Shown here: positions 29,052 to 36,660 of the stretch, one piece after another
How the letters are laid out: every line of letters begins with the position of its first letter
How positions within the stretch are numbered: the first letter of the stretch is position 1
Origin: Yoonia sp.
GTDB lineage: Bacteria > Pseudomonadota > Alphaproteobacteria > Rhodobacterales > Rhodobacteraceae
Direction of reading: 5' to 3'
Assembly: GCF_017854415.1 (NCBI RefSeq)
Contig: NZ_JAFMHR010000002.1
Coordinates: forward strand, 1-62,587
Length of the DNA stretch: 62,587 nucleotides
Notes under the pieces: model-generated
The model's input: only the letters and a program-made list of their open reading frames with translations
What the model was told of the DNA's origin: nothing
Database searches by the model: none
Made by a program: the position numbers and the translations under genes

Positions 29052-29948
29052 TTAGAGCAGAGCCAAAAGCAGGGCCATCACGAGCGACGCACCCCAGGTT
29101 TTCCAAAGCACGCCTATTGTCCGGTCGATATCGTCCGCACCCAGATCGCGCTCTCCATCGCCATTCACAAACGGGAAATCCTGCATTTGCCCATCATAGC
29201 TGCGCGGTCCACTGAGGGCGATGTCCAGACCATGCGCCATCGCGGCCTCTGGCCAGCCGGCATTTGGAGAGCGGTGCAGCGGGGCTTCGTGCAGGATTGG
29301 ACGCGGGTTCGGGCGCGTTGTCACAGCCCAAATCAACACTGCGGTCAAGCGCGCAGGGATCAGGTTCAGCAGGTCATCAAACCGTGCCGCTGCCCATCCG
29401 AATTGTTCATGTTTTGGTGTGCGGTAGCCGATCATACTGTCGGCAGTATTGGTAATCTTGTAGATTAAAAGCCCCGGCAGTCCTGCGATTGCGAACCAAA
29501 AGATTGGCGCGATTACGCCGTCTGACAGATTTTCAGCGGCACTTTCGATAGCAGAACGCGCAACTGAAGGTCTGTCCATCGTGCGCGTGTCGCGTCCCAC
29601 GATCATCGCCACGCTTTTTCGTGCATCGCCGAGTGAGAGGCGCAACGCGTTGCCCACGGCCTGCACATGTTCGACAAGAGATTTTTGTGCCAGCAGAATG
29701 GCGAGGATCACGATGTCTAGGAGGTTTGTCGGCAAAAGCTGGATCAGCCAGCCTGACAATCCCGCACTCACGCACAATCCAATCAACGTCATTACGCCCA
29801 TGAGCTGCTTGTTGTCGCCGCGATTGAACCGCGCGTCGCACCACCCGATGAGCCGTCCCATTAGCACGGCTGGATGTGGGACGCGGTTCCATAGCCAGCG
29901 CGGTTCGCCCAAAGCAGCATCCAGAAGCATCGCTATGACTAGCGTCAC
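29052..29948 (-). CDS. cobD: Adenosylcobinamide-phosphate synthase
   Basis: ORF 29052..29972; GTG at 29948 gives a GTGA overlap with upstream cobC; ALGEPRWLWNRVPHPAVLMGRLIGW, AENLSDGVIAPIFWFAIAGLPGLLIYKITNTADSMIGYR. Confidence 0.93.
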   Translation of the reverse strand: MTLVIAMLLDAALGEPRWLWNRVPHPAVLMGRLIGWCDARFNRGDNKQLMGVMTLIGLCVSAGLSGWLIQLLPTNLLDIVILAILLAQKSLVEHVQAVGNALRLSLGDARKSVAMIVGRDTRTMDRPSVARSAIESAAENLSDGVIAPIFWFAIAGLPGLLIYKITNTADSMIGYRTPKHEQFGWAAARFDDLLNLIPARLTAVLIWAVTTRPNPRPILHEAPLHRSPNAGWPEAAMAHGLDIALSGPRSYDGQMQDFPFVNGDGERDLGADDIDRTIGVLWKTWGASLVMALLLALL

Positions 29949-30880
29949 AACGCGGCTTCCAACTGGTCCCACCGATCAGCAGCAGGCAGGCCAAGGCGCA
30001 GCCAATTGTCTGCATAGGGAAATGTGCGCGACCATATGTGATGACGCGCTAGGCGGTCTTGCATGGCCGCAGCGTCCCCAACATCATAAAGCCGGAAAAG
30101 CGTTGTGCCGCCGACCAGTTTTGCTCCTGTCGCTGTGACCAAACGGTCAATGCGTTTGGTGTCACCTGTCAGACACATGCGGGTTTCATTGGCCCATTGC
30201 GGATCAGACAATGCCTTTGCCCCGATGGACAGGGCGGGGCCAGATATCTGCCAAGGGCCAAGTGTGTCCGTCAGATTGGCGATGATCGCAGGGTCGCCGA
30301 TTGCGAAACCAAGACGCAAGCCTGCCAACCCCCAGAATTTACCGAAGCTTTTCAAAACGACTGTGCCGGGGCGTTTGGCCAATGCGATCAGCGAAGCATT
30401 GGGCATTACATCGCAAAAGCTTTCGTCGATGATGACATAGGGGGCTGTCAGATTGTCAGCCTGCCACAAATGCCCGTCTGGATTGTTAGGATGCACCGCG
30501 ACGATCGCGTGGCTTGGTTCTTGACCCAAGATCCATCCGGATGCAGCAAACGCTGCCGCATGTTCATTGTAGGTCGGGCCGGGGATAGAAACTGTGCCCG
30601 TGGGAAGGACGCGCGGCATTGCTGCAATGATCGCCGACGCACCAGTGGCCCCAATGATAGCAGCCTCATCAGGGATGTTCCAAAAGCTCCGCGCTAAATC
30701 ATAAAGCCGCGTGAATGCTGCCTGATCCGGCAAGGCCGTCCAAGCGTCATGCGGAAGTGTCGGCATGGGGTAAGGTGTTGGATTAATTCCAGTCGACAGG
30801 TCCAGCCAGCTTTCACGCGTCCCACCGTATTGGGCAATCGCGGCATCAATACCGCCGCCATGATCGCGCTTTTGGGTCAT
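29945..30880 (-). CDS. cobC: Threonine-phosphate decarboxylase (pyridoxal-phosphate enzyme)
   Basis: ORF 29945..30940; likely ATG at 30880 (MTQKRDHGGGIDAAIAQYGGTRESWLDLSTGINPTPYP); ...VLKSFGKFWGLAGLRLGF PLP-lysine motif. Confidence 0.9.
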   Translation of the reverse strand: MTQKRDHGGGIDAAIAQYGGTRESWLDLSTGINPTPYPMPTLPHDAWTALPDQAAFTRLYDLARSFWNIPDEAAIIGATGASAIIAAMPRVLPTGTVSIPGPTYNEHAAAFAASGWILGQEPSHAIVAVHPNNPDGHLWQADNLTAPYVIIDESFCDVMPNASLIALAKRPGTVVLKSFGKFWGLAGLRLGFAIGDPAIIANLTDTLGPWQISGPALSIGAKALSDPQWANETRMCLTGDTKRIDRLVTATGAKLVGGTTLFRLYDVGDAAAMQDRLARHHIWSRTFPYADNWLRLGLPAADRWDQLEAAL

Positions 30881-31251
30881 TCGTCTGTCGGCAATGGCGG
30901 GTGACGGGTCACAAAGTGGCCCTTGATCGCGACCGGCCATTCACGAAACGGAACGCGGCCTGTTTCGGACTGGGCATGCTGCATGGCGTAAGCCACGATT
31001 CCAGCTGCGGCATCCGCGTCAGGATCAAACGCACCAAGGGTATAGTTCAGCTTTCCGGCGCCCTGAATTGCGACATTGCATGCGCCTTTGCAGCCCATCA
31101 GGCACGACACACGACGCGTTTTGACGCCGGACAAGCCCGTAGCTGCCGCTTCGATCAGTTCGGCAAGCGCCTCACCGTCGGTCTTTTCCATCGCACCCGC
31201 GTCCCAGCCTTCGCGCTTGCAGGTGTCGCAGGTCGTAATCCAAGTCGTCAT
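30877..31251 (-). CDS. DUF1636-family protein (thioredoxin-like/ferredoxin-like cysteine motifs)
   Basis: 124 aa; TCDTCKREGWDAG...SCLMGCKGACNVAIQGAGKLNYTLGAF; ATGA overlap with cobC. Confidence 0.8.
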   Translation of the reverse strand: MTTWITTCDTCKREGWDAGAMEKTDGEALAELIEAAATGLSGVKTRRVSCLMGCKGACNVAIQGAGKLNYTLGAFDPDADAAAGIVAYAMQHAQSETGRVPFREWPVAIKGHFVTRHPPLPTDE

Positions 31252-31315
31252 CGCTCACCGCCCAATCTGTGTTGCCGCGTTTCAAACGGATTCTTGCTCT
31301 GTGCACAAGGTATCA

Positions 31316-31349
31316 AGCGCCAAACTGCCGATTGGAACAGTTTGGCGCT
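31316..31349 (+). terminator. Perfect 12-bp inverted repeat followed by GCGTTTTT
   Basis: AGCGCCAAACTG-CCGATTGGAA-CAGTTTGGCGCT then GCGTTTTT on + strand. Confidence 0.5.
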
Positions 31350-31378
31350 GCGTTTTTGGGCTGAATGATGCTTGGCGC

Positions 31379-32353
31379 CTATGACCGCCCGTGTGGTGCA
31401 TCCAAATGCAGTTCCGGATTGATCGGGATAATCCGGTTTGGGTTAATCGTGTCATGGCTATAGTGATAGTGGCGCACGATATGCTCCATATTCACCGTCG
31501 CTGCGACCCCTGGGATTTGATAAAGTTCACGCATGTACCCTGTCAGGTTTGGGTAATCAGCAATGCGCTTGCGGTTACACTTAAAGTGCAGGTGATAAAC
31601 AGGATCAAAACGGACCAGTGTGGTCCAAAGCCGCCAATCGGCCTCGGTCAACTTGTCGCCCATCAGATAGCGGTTTTCAGCCAAACGTGCCTCTAGCCAA
31701 TCCAGAGTGTCAAATAGCGGGTGAATAGCCTTGTCGTAGGCCGCTTGAGTTGTCGCAAAACCGGATTTGTAGACGCCATTGTTCAGCGTGTCATAGATCC
31801 GGTCGTTCACAGGCGCGATGGCATCACGCAATTCTTCCGGCCAGTAATCGTCGTTGTTGCCGGTCACGTCATTGAACGCGCTGTTGAACATGCGAATGAT
31901 CTCGGACGATTCGTTCGAGACGATTTTGTTCGTCTGTTTGTCCCACAAGATCGGCACGGTTACGCGGCCGCTCACGTCTGGTACGGCTTTGATGTAAATA
32001 TCGCGTGCAAACTGCAGACCGAACAGCGTGTCACCTGTGGCGCCGTGTTCATCTGCCTCGAAGGTCCAGCCCTCGGACAACATATCGGGATGAACTGCAG
32101 AGATGCTAATATGATCGGTTAGGCCCTTAAGTTGGCGAAAGATCAATGTGCGGTGCGCCCATGGGCAAGCGTATGAAACATAAAGGTGGTAACGTCCTGA
32201 TTCCGCTTTGAAACCAGCCTCACCAGATGGGCCAGCAGACCCGTCCGCTGTGACCCAATCGCGAAAGCTTGCGTCTTTGCGCACGAATGCGCCGCCGGAT
32301 TTCTTTGTATCGTACCAAACGTCGTGCCAGACACCGTCAACAAGTTGGCCCAT
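31379..32353 (-). CDS. Glutathionyl-hydroquinone reductase / GST-family protein
   Basis: 324 aa; YVSYACPWAHRTLIFRQLKGL (CPWA motif) and ...ESSEIIRMFNSAF. Confidence 0.92.
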   Translation of the reverse strand: MGQLVDGVWHDVWYDTKKSGGAFVRKDASFRDWVTADGSAGPSGEAGFKAESGRYHLYVSYACPWAHRTLIFRQLKGLTDHISISAVHPDMLSEGWTFEADEHGATGDTLFGLQFARDIYIKAVPDVSGRVTVPILWDKQTNKIVSNESSEIIRMFNSAFNDVTGNNDDYWPEELRDAIAPVNDRIYDTLNNGVYKSGFATTQAAYDKAIHPLFDTLDWLEARLAENRYLMGDKLTEADWRLWTTLVRFDPVYHLHFKCNRKRIADYPNLTGYMRELYQIPGVAATVNMEHIVRHYHYSHDTINPNRIIPINPELHLDAPHGRS

Positions 32354-32654
32354 GTGTATTCTCCTTCAATGCGTTGATCCGTACTTAGCGCAACTGCAAC
32401 CTCGAACATAGGGCATTGAATGCGCAAAGAGCGTGCGATGATGCACACCAGAGGATCTTGCCGCGGCGCAGGTCCAAATTGTCGCTTATGCGTTTGCCCT
32501 GCACCTCACTGGCCACTATACGGACCACCAGACGAAGCCCACGCAGGGCCAGAACGGTTGGGGGCAGATCGGTCGACCCACTAAGGGGACCAGATGCCGC
32601 ATCGTCGATATCCGCAGTGCGGGTTTCTGGTCATGTCGTGAAACGGAGGGTCCC

Positions 32655-32867
32655 ATGCGCGGATTGCTAACACTGACGTTGATTTTTGCTGGAACTGCTG
32701 CGGCAGCACATCCCGGCCATTGGGCGGATATTGCAGGCCACGACCATTGGGTCGCAGGTGCGGCAATCGGTCTGGCGGGATTAGCCGCGATATGGGGTGC
32801 TCTTAAAGGCAAAAAAGCCCAAGAAGACGCAGAACCCGAAGAAGAAATGGAAGAGGAAGCAGCATGA
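32655..32867 (+). CDS. Small membrane protein, DUF6732-like, adjacent to cbiX
   Basis: 70 aa; signal-like N-terminus MRGLLTLTLIFAGTAAAA, then HPGHWADIAGHDHW, one TM helix, acidic tail; ATGA overlap with cbiX. Confidence 0.7.
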   Translation: MRGLLTLTLIFAGTAAAAHPGHWADIAGHDHWVAGAAIGLAGLAAIWGALKGKKAQEDAEPEEEMEEEAA

Positions 32868-34063
32868 AAACCGGTGTTATGATTTGCGGTCACGGTTCGC
32901 GCAGCCAATCGGCCGTGGACGAATTTGCAACGCTTGCTGACAAGTTGCCCGCCTACTTGCCCAAAGACTGGATGACTGACTACGGCTATCTGGAATTCGC
33001 CAATCCGGTCATCCGTGACGGCCTTGATAAACTACGCGAGGCAGGCTGCGAACGCATCCTTGCGGTGCCCGGCATGTTGTTCGCCGCGATGCACGCCAAG
33101 AACGATATTCCTACGGTTTTGAACACCTACGCTGCAAAACACGGCATGACCGTATCTTACGGCCGCGAATTGGGCGTTGATCCAAAGATGATCGCCGCCG
33201 CCGCTGGACGTATTCAGGCTGCGGTTGATGCGGCCAATGCAGAACATGGCGAAATGCCTCTGACAGAAACGTGCCTTGTGGTTATCGGACGCGGTGCATC
33301 TGACCCTGACGCCAACGGCAACGTCGCCAAGATCGCGCGCATGCTACAAGAAGGCATGGGCTTTGGCTGGGCAGAAGTTGGTTATTCCGGTGTCACTTTC
33401 CCACTTGTCGAACCCTGCCTGCAACACGTGGCAATGCTGCCTTACAAGCGCATTATAGTGTTCCCGTATTTCCTATTTTCCGGCATCCTGATCGACCGTA
33501 TTTACGGCTTCACCGATCAAGTCGCTGCCGAACACCCCGATCTTCAGTTCATTAAGGCTGGCTACTTGGGCGACCACCCCAAAGTCCTCGAGACCTTTGC
33601 CGAACGCATTATGGAACAAGACAGCGACACCCCGCCGCCCAACTGTGGCATCTGTGGATATCGCAGTCAGGTACTGGCGCTCGAGGACGGCAAATCACAC
33701 AAAATCAGCGTCGAAGACCGGAGCCATCCGGCCTTTGGCTCCGTCCCGCCGCCGACCTGCGTTCTGTGCAAGTACCGTACGCAAGTGTTGGGCTTTGAAG
33801 GCGAAGTGGGGGCCGTACAAGAAAGCCACCATCACCACGTCGAAGGCCAAGGCGCAAACGCACCCGGCTCTAACGTTGCTGATTGCGCGCTGTGCGACAC
33901 ATTCTGTACCGGCATGTGCCGGCTCGCGGCGCAGGACAAGCACGACCATGATCACCACCACGGTCACGACCATCACCACCATGATCACGACCACCAGCAC
34001 GCAACGTACCCACATGCTAAACACCCGCATGGCCCCGAAAGCGCGCGCAAGCCAAAGCCCTGA
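32864..34063 (+). CDS. cbiX: Sirohydrochlorin cobaltochelatase CbiX-like with CxxC repeats and His-rich tail
   Basis: 399 aa; MICGHGSRSQSAVDEFATLADKL; PPPNCGICGYRSQVLALEDG and PPPTCVLCKYRTQVLGFEGE; DKHDHDHHHGHDHHHHDHDHQH tail. Confidence 0.9.
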   Translation: MKTGVMICGHGSRSQSAVDEFATLADKLPAYLPKDWMTDYGYLEFANPVIRDGLDKLREAGCERILAVPGMLFAAMHAKNDIPTVLNTYAAKHGMTVSYGRELGVDPKMIAAAAGRIQAAVDAANAEHGEMPLTETCLVVIGRGASDPDANGNVAKIARMLQEGMGFGWAEVGYSGVTFPLVEPCLQHVAMLPYKRIIVFPYFLFSGILIDRIYGFTDQVAAEHPDLQFIKAGYLGDHPKVLETFAERIMEQDSDTPPPNCGICGYRSQVLALEDGKSHKISVEDRSHPAFGSVPPPTCVLCKYRTQVLGFEGEVGAVQESHHHHVEGQGANAPGSNVADCALCDTFCTGMCRLAAQDKHDHDHHHGHDHHHHDHDHQHATYPHAKHPHGPESARKPKP

Positions 34064-34100
34064 TCATCATCTTGCCCTGAAAACTCCCGCCGGAGGCTCC
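34062..34100 (-). repeat. Dispersed repeat copy (minus orientation)
   Basis: Reverse complement reads GGAGCCTCCGGCGGGAGTTTTCAGGGCAAGATGATGAT; matches the copy at 45881 including the GGCAAGATGATRA tail. Confidence 0.65.
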
Positions 34101-34131
34101 GACCTTCGCCTCCCGACACAAAGGCCAGCCA

Positions 34132-34767
34132 TTGCGCCCCTACGAAAAAGACCCAAAGGCGATCTACGCCCAAAGCTTCGCCACAGTGCGGGCAGAGGCG
34201 CGTCTGGACCGGTTTGCTCCGGCGATGCAGCCGTTGGTCACACGGTTGATTCATGCGTGTGGCATGATCGAAATCGCAGATCGCTTGGCGTTTTCCCCAG
34301 ATGCCGCAGTCGCCGGACATGCGGCACTTGCTGCCGGTGCTCCTGTCTTATGTGATTGTGAAATGGTCGGCGCGGGTATCATCCGGCGTTATTTGCCAGC
34401 CCAAAACGAGGTCATTGTGACTCTCAACAATCCGTCCGTGCCAGCGCATGCAGCAGAGATTGGCAATACGCGATCTGCCGCAGCGGTAGAGCTGTGGAAA
34501 GAACATATCGACGGCGCTGTTGTGGCGATTGGAAACGCGCCAACCGCACTATTCCACTTACTAGAGATGCTTGATGCTGGCTGGCCAAAACCTGCTGTGA
34601 TCTTGGGCTTTCCAGTCGGGTTTATCGGCGCCGCCGAAAGCAAGGCAGAACTTGCGTCGAACCCGCGCGGCAGCGAATTCGTCGCATTGCGCGGACGGCG
34701 TGGCGGGTCTGCAATGGCTTCGGCTGCGGTAAATGCGCTGGCTGCGGGATTACCCGAAGATGTCTGA
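34132..34767 (+). CDS. cobH: Precorrin-8X methylmutase
   Basis: 211 aa, apparent TTG start; YEKDPKAIYAQSFATVRAEA, VILGFPVGFIGAAESKAEL. Confidence 0.94.
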   Translation: MRPYEKDPKAIYAQSFATVRAEARLDRFAPAMQPLVTRLIHACGMIEIADRLAFSPDAAVAGHAALAAGAPVLCDCEMVGAGIIRRYLPAQNEVIVTLNNPSVPAHAAEIGNTRSAAAVELWKEHIDGAVVAIGNAPTALFHLLEMLDAGWPKPAVILGFPVGFIGAAESKAELASNPRGSEFVALRGRRGGSAMASAAVNALAAGLPEDV

Positions 34768-35962
34768 TCCTTGGCTGCATATCGTCGGGATTGGCGAGGA
34801 CGGAATGGAAGGGCTTGTGCCCGCGACCCGCGCCACTGTCGAAGCCGCAGAAATTATCATTGGTGGTGACCGCCATCATGCGCTGACAGATAATATCACC
34901 GCCGAGCGTCTCGCATGGCCCCACCCCTTTGATGCGCTAATTTCAATCATCGAAGGCTTGCGTGGACGGCGCGTCGTGATCCTTGCGACGGGCGACCCTT
35001 TGTGGTTTTCGGTCGGTGCGCGGATTGGACGGGCGCTTGACCCATCAGAGATCGTTTATCACCCGCAATTGTCAGCTTTCCAATTGGCTGCCGCCCGTAT
35101 GGGATGGTCGCTGCCCGACGTGGAAACACTGACCGTGCATGGGCGTCCTGTTGAACAGATGATCGCGTTTATCCAACCTGATGCGCGCTTGTTGGTGTTG
35201 ACGACGGGTGCTGAAACGCCAGCACAAATCGCAGCGTTCTTGACGCAACGGGGTTTTGGTGGCTCAAAAATGACCGTGCTTGCCGCGATGGGTGGCAAAG
35301 ATGAGGCCCGTTTTGACGGCATAGCGGAAAGCTGGAACCACGAGGTGCCGGCTTTCAACACACTTGCGGTTGAATGTATCGCCGCACCAGACGCCGCCCT
35401 TCTGCCGCGCGTCCCGGGTTTGGCGGATAACCTGTTCCAGTCAGACGGCACCATGACCAAGCAAGAGGTCCGCGCAGCAACTGTCGCCAAACTGATGCCG
35501 ATGCGAGGTGCGCTTTTGTGGGATATCGGCACAGGCTGCGGCTCTGTCGCAATCGAATGGATGCGCGCGGCACGCTATGCGCGCGCTATCGGGATTGAAC
35601 CGCGCGCTGACCGGCGCGCAATGGCAGCCGCAAACGCGCTGGCGTTGGGCGCACCCAAGCTTGAACTGATCGAAGGCACGGTGCCCGAGGCGCTGATTGG
35701 GCTGGACGCGCCGGATGCTATTTTTATTGGTGGCGGGCTTAGCCGTGCTACGTTTGATGCTGCTTGGGATGCCCTACGCCCCTTGGGTCGTTTGGTCGCC
35801 AATGCGGTCACCCTTGAAAGCGAAGCCGAATTGATTGCCCTGCATAAAATCTACGGCGGCGATCTGGTGAAAATATCGATCCACCGCGCAGAACCTGTGG
35901 GCCGTATGACGGGTTGGCGACCTTCAATGCCAGTCACACAGTGGAGCCTTGTGAAACGATGA
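34760..35962 (+). CDS. cobL: Precorrin-6Y C5,15-methyltransferase (decarboxylating)
   Basis: ORF 34733..35962; likely ATG at 34760; CbiE-type N-terminus and CbiT-type GALLWDIGTGCGSVAIEWMRA C-terminus. Confidence 0.94.
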   Translation: MSDPWLHIVGIGEDGMEGLVPATRATVEAAEIIIGGDRHHALTDNITAERLAWPHPFDALISIIEGLRGRRVVILATGDPLWFSVGARIGRALDPSEIVYHPQLSAFQLAAARMGWSLPDVETLTVHGRPVEQMIAFIQPDARLLVLTTGAETPAQIAAFLTQRGFGGSKMTVLAAMGGKDEARFDGIAESWNHEVPAFNTLAVECIAAPDAALLPRVPGLADNLFQSDGTMTKQEVRAATVAKLMPMRGALLWDIGTGCGSVAIEWMRAARYARAIGIEPRADRRAMAAANALALGAPKLELIEGTVPEALIGLDAPDAIFIGGGLSRATFDAAWDALRPLGRLVANAVTLESEAELIALHKIYGGDLVKISIHRAEPVGRMTGWRPSMPVTQWSLVKR

Positions 35963-36660
35963 CAGGAACACTTTATGGTGTCGGCCTTGGGCCGGGCGCG
36001 CCCGATTTAATGACTTTGCGCGCCGCCCGCTTGATAGAGGCAGCGCAGGTCATCGCCTATCCGACGCTTGCGGGTGCGGAAAGCTTTGCGCGTGCGATTG
36101 CAGCGGATTTAATCGCCAATGATGCCCGCGAAATTGTTATGGATGTCCCGATGTCCGTTGAACGCGCACCTGCACAGGCCGCCTATGATAAAGGCGCTGC
36201 CGAGATTGCGGCAGCGCTCGATGCGGGCGATGATGTTGTCTGCCTTTGCGAAGGCGATCCGTTCTTTTACGGGTCGTTTATGTATCTTTTTGCGCGCCTA
36301 TCTGATCGCTACCGCGTCGAGGTCGTGCCGGGCGTGACATCTATCACTGCATGCGCTGCACGTGCGGGCATGCCGCTTGCGGCTCGCAACGAACGCCTGA
36401 CCGTGCTGCCCGGCCCTTTGCCCGAAGCAGAATTGCGCGCGCGCATTGATGGCGCAGAAAGCGTCGTGATTATGAAGGTCGGCAGGCATCTGGCCAAGAT
36501 CCGTTCCGTGATCGCCGATCTTGGGCTGACTGCATCTGCGGTTTACGTCGAACGTGCGACCCTGCCACAAGAAGTTGTCTTGCCGCTGGCCGATGCCCCC
36601 GAGAAGGCACCATATTTTTCAATGATTTTGTTGACGAAAGGGGCCGATCCTTGGCTTTGA
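35959..36660 (+). CDS. cobI: Precorrin-2 C20-methyltransferase
   Basis: ORF 35914..36660; ATG at 35959; LYGVGLGPGAPDLMTLRAARLIEAA, CLCEGDPFFYGSFMYLF, EVVPGVTSITACAA. Confidence 0.94.
   Translation: MTGTLYGVGLGPGAPDLMTLRAARLIEAAQVIAYPTLAGAESFARAIAADLIANDAREIVMDVPMSVERAPAQAAYDKGAAEIAAALDAGDDVVCLCEGDPFFYGSFMYLFARLSDRYRVEVVPGVTSITACAARAGMPLAARNERLTVLPGPLPEAELRARIDGAESVVIMKVGRHLAKIRSVIADLGLTASAVYVERATLPQEVVLPLADAPEKAPYFSMILLTKGADPWL

Noticed and set aside
32354-32654. Possible riboswitch or extra exon-like coding region upstream of the DUF6732-like gene
   Set aside because: No B12-box pattern found. The frame from 32442 is open into MRGLL (CTPEDLAAAQVQIVAYAFALHLTGHYTDHQ...) but has no start codon after the TGA at 32439, so it is treated as non-coding.
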